From an uncultured Mucilaginibacter sp. (GTDB lineage Bacteria; Bacteroidota; Bacteroidia; Sphingobacteriales; Sphingobacteriaceae), in NCBI GenBank assembly GCA_903866915.1, contig CAIPPO010000185.1, positions 1-49,740 of the forward strand: a stretch of DNA of 49,740 bases, in the 5' to 3' direction. Within the stretch, counting starts at the first letter, position 1, and each line of letters opens with the position of its first letter. Both the position numbers and the translations under genes were made by a program. Positions 42,589-49,740 of the stretch are shown here, piece by piece. Under the pieces are notes generated by a model. It searched no databases. It saw nothing but the letters and a program-made list of their open reading frames with translations, and was not told the origin of the DNA.

Positions 42589-45500
42589 ATGGCCGATAAA
42601 CAGGTTTTTCAAACTGATACGCCGGGTAGGTGGACCCGTTTTAAGTGGCTTAGCCGCGGCCTGATCGTAGTTTTGGTGGCTGCTGTAATAGGTGCAGCCA
42701 TTACGGTTACTTCCAAACAATATCCTACTTTACCTAACCTAAATCCGGCTCCCAAAAAGTTATCACACGAAGAACTGGAACAGTTAAAACGTTCAACAAA
42801 ATACCGTGCTTTCAAAGTAGATACCGAAAAAATTGGCGCTTTACGCCGAAATCTGCGGCAGCACCAGCTCAAACACCCGAACAATAAGGACCGTATTAAC
42901 GCAGGATTTTACCGTGCATGGGAGCCCCAGGCCTATACGTCGCTGGTAGATCATATAGCCCGCCTGGACATGATTGTTAGCGAAGGCTTTACCGTGACCA
43001 GGAATGCGGATACAATTACAGCCAAAATTGATACCGGTTTAACTAACCTGAATAAAAAATACAACAAGCCGATTCTGATCTCGCTCTCTAATTATATTAA
43101 TTACGATAACCAGCACGGTGGTTTCGATAGTAAAGACATTTACCGGATCATCAAAAAAAAGAAGCTTCGGGCCAACTTTATAAACAGTATCGTTAAACAA
43201 CTGGCTAAATACCATTTCAGAGGTATAAATCTGGAGTTTGAAGCAATAAAAGACAGGAACGAGAAAAACTTTGTTGCCCTCGAAAAAGAAATTTATGCCG
43301 GGTTACATCCGCTTGGCTACCTGGTTACAACCGATGTAGTGCCCGAAGACGAACAATATGATATAGTTAAACTGCAACATTATAACGATTACCTGTTCAT
43401 TATGGCTATTGATGAGCACACGGAAGATAGCAACCCCGGCGATCTTTCAAACCAGCATTGGGTAGAAGAAATTCTGGACAATGTTTGTACAAAGATTCCA
43501 AGCGAAAAGGTCATTTTAACGGTACAGGGTGGCGGTTATGACTGGCCGGAAAGCAGCACTGGCAAGCCAGCCAGCTACCAGCAGGCAATCAGCTATGCGC
43601 AGGAAAACAAAAGTCCGATCAATTACGATCCGGCTTCAGCAAACCTGCATTATAATTACTTCGATCTTGACAGTCTTGAACATACTGTTTATTTTACTGA
43701 TGCTGCTACAAATTTTAATATCATCCGGATGGCCGACGATTGGGCAACGGGTGGTGTAGCTTTATGGCGCCTTGGTTCCGAAGATCCGCGGCTTTGGAGT
43801 TTCTTCCAGAAAAACCTTTCAATTGACTCCCTCAGAAAAACAGGCATCGACTTGAAACGATTGCAAACTGTCGGCTTAAATAACCGAATAGACTATGCTG
43901 GTGATGGCGAGGTGCTGGACCTGGTGACTACCCCTACCACCGGACAGATCAATGTGGCACTCGATACTATTAATTATTCGATAACCAACCAGCATTATAT
44001 TAAACTTCCTACCAAATATGTGATCAGGCGTTATGGCTATGCTCCGGGTAAAATCGTACTAACTTTTGATGACGGCCCCGACCCTGAATTCACACCGCGC
44101 ATTCTGGATATCCTAAAAAGGGAACATGTGCCAGCCGCCTTTTTTGTTGTGGGCTCAATGGCCGAAAAAAATATATCCATATTGAGACGCGAGTATGAAG
44201 AAGGGTATGAGATTGGTAATCACACTTTTTTTCACCCGGATATTTCAACAATCGGCATACAACGTGTTAACCTGGAATTGAACGCAACCCGAAAACTGAT
44301 CGAATCGGTTACCGGGCGTAGCACTATTTTGTTCAGACCGCCATTCAATGCTGACGCCGAGCCCCAAACGCTTGCCGAAGTTATTCCTGTCGCCGAAAGT
44401 CGTCGCCAGAGTTATATAACCATTGGCGAATCAATTGATCCCTGGGACTGGCAGCCAGGCGTTACAGCCGACAGCATCATTGCCCGAACCATCAAGCAAA
44501 AAGATGCTGGATCAATGCTTCTCTTACATGATGCGGGCGGCGACACCCGTGAAGAAACTGTTAGGGCTTTACCCGGCATTATACATTATTTTAAAAGTCA
44601 CGGCTACAAATTTACCACCATTGCAGATGTGCTGCACAAAACAAAAGCCGACCTGATGCCACCCATACGCGACGATGCTAACAGCGGTATTATGGGTACC
44701 CTTTATGATATTTTTGTACAGGGAACGTTTTATGGTAACTGGTTTATGCTCTACCTGTTCCTCTCGGCTATATTTCTGGCTCTGGGACGTATCGTTCTGA
44801 TCGCAGTTTTAGCAATCCGCCAATACTATGAAGACAAAAAGGAAAAAGCTGAACGCACCGAAGACGCAGTCCTTTATCCGGTAAGTATCATTGTTCCGGC
44901 GTATAACGAAGAAATTACCGCTATCAAAACGATCGAGAGCCTATTACTGATAGACTATGCTGAGTTTGAGATCATTTTTGTGGACGATGGATCGAAGGAC
45001 AAGACCTACGAAATGGTTAATAATGCCTTTGGAAACAACCCGCGGGTAAACGTATTAACTAAACCAAACGGTGGAAAAGCTTCGGCATTGAATTTCGGTA
45101 TCTCTCATGCCAAATATGATTTTGCAGTATGTATAGACGCTGATACGCAATTGAAAGATGATGCCATACGCCAGTTAATGATTTATTTTACTGATGATGA
45201 GATTGGAGCAGTAGCAGGTACGGTTAAAGTAGGAAACGAGACCAATATCATTACCATGTGGCAGTCGATCGAATACATTACGGCTCAAAATATGGATCGA
45301 CGTGCTTTCGACCTGATCAATAGCATAACCGTCGTACCGGGAGCGATTGGAGCCTTCCGCAAGGCTGCTATATTTAAGGCAGGCGCATTTACTTCAGATA
45401 CGTTAGCGGAAGATTGTGACCTTACGATGCGTATTCTGAAACAGGGCTATGTGATCAAAAACTGTGCTGACGCAATTGCCTATACTGAAGCGCCCGAAAC

Positions 45501-45957
45501 ACTGGGTGCATTACTGAAACAACGCTTTCGCTGGAGTTTTGGTGTCATCCAAAGCTTTTGGAAAAACAGGGATGCGCTATTTAATAAGAAATATAAATTC
45601 TTTGGTATGGTAGGTATGCCGAATATCCTGGTGTTCCAGATCATACTGCCCTTGTTCTCGCCATTAGCCGACCTGATGATGGTAATTGGTCTTTTTGGCG
45701 ATAAGCCATGGCACATTCTAACATACTATATTATTTTTGTGCTGGTTGATTTCCTGGTATCAATTATTGCTTTCCGGATGGAAAAAGAGAGCTACAAAAA
45801 GCTTATCTATATCATTCCTCAGCGCTTTATCTGGAGACAATTAATGTACTATGTCTTATTCAAATCGATTCGCAAGGCTTTGAAAGGCGAAATGAGCGGA
45901 TGGGGCGTATTGAAACGTACCGGAAACGTATCGGTAAAAGAGACCTTGAAATCCTAA
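42589..45957 (+). CDS. Trifunctional GH18-like / polysaccharide deacetylase / GT2 synthase
   Basis: An 1122-residue membrane enzyme. After an N-terminal helix (about 24-41), a GH18-like domain (about 90-430) keeps a glutamate in RGINLEFEAI where DxxDxDxE is usual. A NodB-type deacetylase follows: TFDDGPD with D494/D495, then HTFFHPD and FRPPFN. A membrane helix precedes a GT2 synthase domain with D799/D800 (VDDGSKD), DADTQ, EDCDLT and QRFRW (Q978, R981, W982), then C-terminal membrane helices. It probably polymerises and de-N-acetylates an amino-sugar polysaccharide, as PgaB plus PgaC would. The product is inferred. Confidence 0.88.
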   Translation: MADKQVFQTDTPGRWTRFKWLSRGLIVVLVAAVIGAAITVTSKQYPTLPNLNPAPKKLSHEELEQLKRSTKYRAFKVDTEKIGALRRNLRQHQLKHPNNKDRINAGFYRAWEPQAYTSLVDHIARLDMIVSEGFTVTRNADTITAKIDTGLTNLNKKYNKPILISLSNYINYDNQHGGFDSKDIYRIIKKKKLRANFINSIVKQLAKYHFRGINLEFEAIKDRNEKNFVALEKEIYAGLHPLGYLVTTDVVPEDEQYDIVKLQHYNDYLFIMAIDEHTEDSNPGDLSNQHWVEEILDNVCTKIPSEKVILTVQGGGYDWPESSTGKPASYQQAISYAQENKSPINYDPASANLHYNYFDLDSLEHTVYFTDAATNFNIIRMADDWATGGVALWRLGSEDPRLWSFFQKNLSIDSLRKTGIDLKRLQTVGLNNRIDYAGDGEVLDLVTTPTTGQINVALDTINYSITNQHYIKLPTKYVIRRYGYAPGKIVLTFDDGPDPEFTPRILDILKREHVPAAFFVVGSMAEKNISILRREYEEGYEIGNHTFFHPDISTIGIQRVNLELNATRKLIESVTGRSTILFRPPFNADAEPQTLAEVIPVAESRRQSYITIGESIDPWDWQPGVTADSIIARTIKQKDAGSMLLLHDAGGDTREETVRALPGIIHYFKSHGYKFTTIADVLHKTKADLMPPIRDDANSGIMGTLYDIFVQGTFYGNWFMLYLFLSAIFLALGRIVLIAVLAIRQYYEDKKEKAERTEDAVLYPVSIIVPAYNEEITAIKTIESLLLIDYAEFEIIFVDDGSKDKTYEMVNNAFGNNPRVNVLTKPNGGKASALNFGISHAKYDFAVCIDADTQLKDDAIRQLMIYFTDDEIGAVAGTVKVGNETNIITMWQSIEYITAQNMDRRAFDLINSITVVPGAIGAFRKAAIFKAGAFTSDTLAEDCDLTMRILKQGYVIKNCADAIAYTEAPETLGALLKQRFRWSFGVIQSFWKNRDALFNKKYKFFGMVGMPNILVFQIILPLFSPLADLMMVIGLFGDKPWHILTYYIIFVLVDFLVSIIAFRMEKESYKKLIYIIPQRFIWRQLMYYVLFKSIRKALKGEMSGWGVLKRTGNVSVKETLKS

Positions 45958-45985
45958 TATCAGACTGAAAATCTGGCTTGGCGTA

Positions 45986-46468
45986 CTAAGATTTTTCTAT
46001 CAGGCAAACGGCATAGGCCACTAAGCCTTCCTGTCGTCCAATGAATCCCATTTGTTCGTTGGTAGTTGCTTTGATAGAAATATCGTCTTCACCTATGCCA
46101 GCTGCTTTGGCAATATTAACTTTCATTGCCGGGATATGTGGATTAATTTTAGGTTCTTCGAGCACTACCATAGCGTCTATATTGCCTATTTCCCAGCCTT
46201 TTTCAGCAAGCAACTGAACTACATGCTGCAATAGTACCAGGCTGCTGATACCCTTCCAGCGATCGTCCTTGTTCGAAAAATGAAAACCGATATCGCGCAG
46301 GTTGGCAGCACCTAATAGCGCATCGCAAATGGCATGGAGTATAACGTCGGCATCGGAATGACCAAACGAGCCGAAATGGTGTTCGAGATTTACGCCGCCC
46401 AAAACAAAAGGGTGACCCGCTTTTAACTGATGAACATCAAAACCAAAACCAACTTTAATTTTACTCAT
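45986..46468 (-). CDS. ispF: 2-C-methyl-D-erythritol 2,4-cyclodiphosphate synthase
   Basis: A 160-residue enzyme of the non-mevalonate isoprenoid pathway. The zinc-binding motif GFGFDVHQL holds D11 and H13, and the GHSDADVILHAICDALLGAA motif supplies the third ligand and substrate contacts. The C-terminal IKATTNEQMGFIGRQEGL is diagnostic. Length is standard. Its start overlaps the porV stop by one base, so both are co-transcribed; the pairing is also a mild indication of Bacteroidota gene order. Confidence 0.96.
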   Translation of the reverse strand: MSKIKVGFGFDVHQLKAGHPFVLGGVNLEHHFGSFGHSDADVILHAICDALLGAANLRDIGFHFSNKDDRWKGISSLVLLQHVVQLLAEKGWEIGNIDAMVVLEEPKINPHIPAMKVNIAKAAGIGEDDISIKATTNEQMGFIGRQEGLVAYAVCLIEKS

Positions 46469-47652
46469 TATTTTTTAGCCGCACCAAAGTTAACCATCAG
46501 CGTAAACCGCAAGGTATTAGCTAAAGGGCTACTTTGCTGACTCGCCGCAATATAGGCAAAATCGAAAGCATAAATATCATAACGGAAACCCGCGCCAAGG
46601 GTGAAGTAATGCAGACCACCGTTATTAGGGTTTTGGTAGAAATAACCGGCGCGCAAAGCAAATTGTTTGTTATACCAATATTCAATACCCGGTGAAATGT
46701 TTATTTCCTGCAATTCCTGGCTTGCGCCGTTTGGAGCATCTGTAAAGGATTCGAAAATACCGGCAGGCACAGAAACATTATCACTTTTACCTTTAATAAT
46801 ATTGCCGTTAGCATCTAATATTGGTGGAGTAGGCACCAGTAGCTTATTCAAATCAAGCGCAAACGTAAATTGGTTAAACTCATCCAGATTGATTGTATTA
46901 GCAATACCAATCTTCAGATTTGTAGGTAAAAAGTATTTTGTCCCGTTGTCGGTATAGCTAATCTTAGAACCAATATTTGAAATATTTGTACCAAAAGCAA
47001 ACGTAGCACTATTGCCAAATTCTTCGATTGGTTTATTGTAGTATAAGGAAACATCGGCAGCAACAGCATTTCCGGCTTTAACTTGCTGGCCTGATAAAAA
47101 AGATCCATTTGCAAGACTGGAATGAATATAACGAAGGCTTAGACCCAGCGAGAAATTATTTCCAAATTTACGCGCAAAGGAACCGTCGACTGAAAATTCA
47201 TTGGGTGTATAAGTGCCAAGCGACTGTTGTGATGCATCAGTTAGTTCAATTGAACCCAGGTTAAAGTAACGAAGTGATGCGCCAAAAGTATTTCGATCAT
47301 CTAACTGATGAGCGTATGCGATATATGCAAGACTAACGTCGGGTACAAGATTACGCAACCATGGGCTATATGATGCGGATATATCATTATCAGCATCCAG
47401 GAAAGCTAACTTGGATGGATTCCAAAAATTGGCATTTACATCAGGCGAGGTAGCAACCCCGGCTTCACCCATACCGCCAGATCTTGAATCAGGTGTTATA
47501 AGCAGAAACGGTACAGCAGTGGGTATTTGAGTTGAGTTACTACCGTTAGTGTTCGTGCCGCCCTGGCCCAATACCTGGCAAAAAGAATAAAAAGGAGCAA
47601 CAGAAATGGTAAAAACCAGAATAGCGCGGATGCAAGTGGAAAAAAACTTCAT
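46468..47652 (-). CDS. porV: T9SS outer-membrane protein PorV
   Basis: A 394-residue exported beta-barrel of the PorV/LptO family, which collects proteins from the type IX secretion translocon. The signal peptide covers about 1-25. The mature start (GGTNTNGSNSTQIPTAVPFL) and the LLITPDSRSGGMGEAGVATS segment are diagnostic, followed by the conserved ANFWNPSKLAF. The rest is alternating barrel strands, ending with an aromatic/Asn-rich last strand. It is divergent from gldK, and the two share a 245-bp regulatory gap, linking T9SS functions. Confidence 0.9.
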   Translation of the reverse strand: MKFFSTCIRAILVFTISVAPFYSFCQVLGQGGTNTNGSNSTQIPTAVPFLLITPDSRSGGMGEAGVATSPDVNANFWNPSKLAFLDADNDISASYSPWLRNLVPDVSLAYIAYAHQLDDRNTFGASLRYFNLGSIELTDASQQSLGTYTPNEFSVDGSFARKFGNNFSLGLSLRYIHSSLANGSFLSGQQVKAGNAVAADVSLYYNKPIEEFGNSATFAFGTNISNIGSKISYTDNGTKYFLPTNLKIGIANTINLDEFNQFTFALDLNKLLVPTPPILDANGNIIKGKSDNVSVPAGIFESFTDAPNGASQELQEINISPGIEYWYNKQFALRAGYFYQNPNNGGLHYFTLGAGFRYDIYAFDFAYIAASQQSSPLANTLRFTLMVNFGAAKK

Positions 47653-47867
47653 TGGTGCAATTTAACTTTTATATTGAAAATACCTGATCACAATAAAAAC
47701 ACAAAATTTTGATCTTTAATATAAAGTGATTCAAATATTTAGCGTTTTGAGTTAAAATTGATAGATTCGTGTAACTCAATGGCGTTTTTTACGTTTAAAG
47801 CCAAATAAAGGTTCAAGCTTTTTTGAAATTATTGTACCGCAGAAGTTAATTATTAATTCATTTTTTT

Positions 47868-47875
47868 TAGATTTA
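47868..47875 (+). promoter_or_regulatory. Candidate -7 box for gldK
   Basis: TAGATTTA differs from TAnnTTTG at one base and lies 23 nt before the gldK ATG, after an eight-base T run. No good -33 TTG is present. The rest of the gap 47653-47867 is AT-rich and holds no gene. Confidence 0.3.
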
Positions 47876-47897
47876 CACGTCAAATAATTAGTAACAT

Positions 47898-49553
47898 ATG
47901 AAATTACTTTTTACGAGAACGGCTATAGCGCTCATGGGTTTTAGTGCGTTATTGAGCAGTTGTAGTAAGCCAGAAAGATCGTCGAAAACCGGAATGGTTT
48001 ATAACGATAAAAATAATGGCGGTTATGAACGTTTCAGACAGGCTCACCCGGCTCCGGGCCCGGGTCTGGTTGCGATAGAAGGCGGTACATTTGTTATGGG
48101 CGGCAGTGCTGACCAGGATGTTACCTTCGACTACAATAATGTGCGTCGCAGGGTAACAGTTCCATCTTTTTATATGGACGAAACCGAAGTGTCAAACCAG
48201 GACTGGTTAGATTATATGCACTGGATCGGCATCACATTTCCGCAGGACCACAAGTTATATTATGACGCAGTTCCAGACACTCTTGTTTGGCGTCGCCCAT
48301 TATCATACAACGACCCCTACGTAGAAAACTATCTCCGCCACCCTGCTTTTCAAGATTACCCTGTAGTTGGTGTTAGCTGGGATCAGGCACAAGAATACTG
48401 TACCTGGCGTACTGACCGGATGAATGAAACTATCCTGCGTGAAACTGGTAGAATGGTTAATTGGAAAGATGCTGCCGGTGGCGGTAAAGGAAAGGCCACT
48501 GCTGGCGCTGGTAAACCAGCAAACAAAGATCCATTCAATACAGATATTTACCTCAATGGCCAATATAAAGGACAAGGTATCGACGGTAAAAAAATGATGC
48601 CTGATATTAGTCCGACTGCAGGATCCGGTGGCGGTGCAAATAGCAAAGCCAATGCAAAACCAGTAAGGCCGGTAAGAATTGAAGATGGTATTCTAAAACA
48701 AAAATATCGTTTACCCTCAGAAGCAGAATGGGAATATGCAGCCCTTTCGTTAATTGGCAATACCGAATTTGAAAATATCGATAATAACAAAATATACCCC
48801 TGGAATGGTTTGGGTGTACGCTCAGCTAAACAGAAAACCCGTGGTTTGATCCTCGCTAACTTTAAGCGTGGTTTAGGAGATAATATGGGTGTTGGCGGTT
48901 ACCTGAATGATAAGGCGGAAATAACTGCCCCTGTCAGGTCATATCCACCAAACGATTTTGGCTTATACCAAATGGCAGGCAACGTAAACGAATGGGTACA
49001 GGATACCTACCGTCAGACTTCGTTCGAGGAGTTTGAAGATTTCAACCCATTCCGTGGTAACGAGTATAAAGACAAACGTATGGCCGATGTTAACAAAGGA
49101 ACCTACGCGAAAGATAAATACGGTAAGCCGATCTTAGATCCAGCAAAGTCAAATAAAAAATTGACTTACGAACAAATGGTCGCAAATCAGCAAGCTACAG
49201 CTAATGGTGGCAATGGCGGAAATGGTGCTACTACGGCTAACCCAACTACTCCGGACGCATCAGGTGCTAAGCCATATAATCCCGACTTTCGTGGTGCTGC
49301 CGACTCTGTTAACAATTCGCTTTACGGAACTACAACACTTGTTAACGATAAGTCGAAAGTTTATAAAGGTGGCTCATGGAATGACATGGCTTTCTGGCTG
49401 AACCCGGCAACCCGTCGTTTTATGGACGAGGATGAATCAAGTGCCATGGTTGGATTTCGTTGCGCCATGACCATGGTAGGTGCTCCGGAGATCAATCCGG
49501 CAGGCAAGCCACACTATTCAGTAAAGAAACCAAAGAATTATAAACCTCAATAA
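47898..49553 (+). CDS. gldK: T9SS/gliding lipoprotein GldK
   Basis: A 551-residue lipoprotein of the GldK family, which with GldN forms the periplasmic ring of the type IX secretion system. The signal and lipobox LSSC end at C22. A formylglycine-generating-enzyme-like (SUMF1) domain follows: VAIEGGTFVMGGSADQDVTF, DETEVSNQDWLDYM, YRLPSEAEWEYAALS, YQMAGNVNEWVQD and VYKGGSWNDMAFWLNPATRR. A glycine/asparagine-rich low-complexity stretch (NGGNGGNGATTAN) lies near 435-450. Length is a bit above the family average because of insertions. The expected gldL does not follow directly. Confidence 0.93.
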   Translation: MKLLFTRTAIALMGFSALLSSCSKPERSSKTGMVYNDKNNGGYERFRQAHPAPGPGLVAIEGGTFVMGGSADQDVTFDYNNVRRRVTVPSFYMDETEVSNQDWLDYMHWIGITFPQDHKLYYDAVPDTLVWRRPLSYNDPYVENYLRHPAFQDYPVVGVSWDQAQEYCTWRTDRMNETILRETGRMVNWKDAAGGGKGKATAGAGKPANKDPFNTDIYLNGQYKGQGIDGKKMMPDISPTAGSGGGANSKANAKPVRPVRIEDGILKQKYRLPSEAEWEYAALSLIGNTEFENIDNNKIYPWNGLGVRSAKQKTRGLILANFKRGLGDNMGVGGYLNDKAEITAPVRSYPPNDFGLYQMAGNVNEWVQDTYRQTSFEEFEDFNPFRGNEYKDKRMADVNKGTYAKDKYGKPILDPAKSNKKLTYEQMVANQQATANGGNGGNGATTANPTTPDASGAKPYNPDFRGAADSVNNSLYGTTTLVNDKSKVYKGGSWNDMAFWLNPATRRFMDEDESSAMVGFRCAMTMVGAPEINPAGKPHYSVKKPKNYKPQ

Positions 49554-49568
49554 AGTTTTATACCAGAT

Positions 49569-49604
49569 AAAAAAAGCCAACTTGATAATCAAGTTGGCTT
49601 TTTT
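49569..49604. terminator. Strong intrinsic terminator after gldK
   Basis: GCCAACTTGA (49576-49585), a TAA loop and TCAAGTTGGC (49589-49598) form a perfect 10-bp stem. It is preceded by about eight A and followed by TTTTTT, so it could act in both directions. It lies 15 nt past the gldK stop. Confidence 0.9.
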
Positions 49605-49619
49605 CGTTTATATCTCTCG

Positions 49620-49740
49620 TCCTGAAATAAGTTGACCCCAAATCAACTTAAATATGAAAAAGCAGGAACAATCACTCAAAAAGCGTACACAGCGAGATTA
49701 CAGCATGGCCTTTAAATTACAGGTTATCGGGGAAGTGGAA
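49620..49740 (+). mobile_element. Left end of an IS3-family insertion sequence (runs off right edge)
   Basis: The sequence TCCTGAAATAAGTTGACCCC near 49619-49638 resembles the terminal repeats of IS3/IS150-group elements in Bacteroidota and is followed closely by an OrfA start. A 7-bp inverted repeat, AAGTTGA/TCAACTT (49629-49649), sits within the end. The exact boundary cannot be fixed from one side. Confidence 0.65.
49654..49740 (+). CDS. IS3-family transposase OrfA, N-terminal part (truncated by window edge)
   Basis: An ATG at 49654 begins MKKQEQSLKKRTQRDYSMAF, continuing KLQVIGEVE to the window end (29 codons). The basic start and RDYSxAFKLQVxxEVE pattern match the helix-turn-helix OrfA proteins of IS3 elements, normally about 100 residues and joined to OrfB by frameshifting. 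Confidence 0.8.
   Translation, partial: MKKQEQSLKKRTQRDYSMAFKLQVIGEVE

Noticed and set aside
1-49740. tRNA, rRNA or CRISPR array
   Set aside because: No cloverleaf-like stretch, rRNA-like sequence or regularly spaced direct repeats were noticed by eye; a tRNAscan-SE and CRISPR search was not possible.

Overview
The window looks like a chromosomal segment of a Bacteroidota bacterium, most likely family Sphingobacteriaceae (Mucilaginibacter/Pedobacter-like). The reasons are the gene content (T9SS proteins PorV and GldK, DUF3108/DUF2480/DUF4834/DUF3109 proteins, Bacteroidota-type LptC and PpiD), the absence of Shine-Dalgarno leaders, and several perfect TAnnTTTG -7 promoter boxes, two of them with a TTG exactly 20 bp upstream. 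The genus is inferred from overall resemblance, not shown by the sequence. I saw no rRNA, tRNA or CRISPR array.

Layout. 1-2.2 kb is the edge of a mobile or plasmid-like module: a truncated DUF6371 gene, a RepA-like ATPase, three copies of a dyad repeat and a small frameshifted membrane ORF. 2.3-15.6 kb is mostly minus-strand core metabolism and envelope biogenesis: DUF3109, DUF3108, DUF2480, PpiD, LptC, an outer-membrane protein, CoaX, PurQ, a polytopic membrane protein, a glycosyltransferase, an LpxH-like phosphoesterase, DinB, YjjG and uracil phosphoribosyltransferase. 15.8-21.2 kb is plus-strand uvrB, DUF4834, a small membrane protein and a YfhO-like membrane protein, closed by a clear terminator. 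21.2-32.8 kb mixes surface-polysaccharide genes (three glycosyltransferases, three methyltransferases, a flippase) with a tricorn-type S41 protease and a rhomboid protease. TypA follows, then an EXPERA-domain protein and the remnant of a toxin-antitoxin pair.

36.9-42.2 kb is the most interesting region. A run of same-strand genes encodes an esterase, an ATP-grasp ligase with a lysine/alanine tail, a GCS2/YbdK-type carboxylate-amine ligase, a class I glutamine amidotransferase whose reading frame is broken near its end, and a second ATP-grasp-like enzyme. Two peptide-bond-forming ligase folds, an amidotransferase and a hydrolase together suggest synthesis of a small peptide-like or amide metabolite of unknown identity. 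A divergent second esterase lies beside it. The spacers between these genes carry a recurring sequence motif.

42.3-49.7 kb holds a FeoB-associated-type small Cys-rich membrane protein, a single-chain GH18-like/polysaccharide deacetylase/GT2 enzyme, ispF, porV and gldK. An IS3-family element begins just after gldK, where gldL would normally follow, and runs off the right edge. Small genes that are easily missed are annotated at 1-336, 1850-2054, 13238-13348, 35769-35879, 42290-42448 and 49654-49740.
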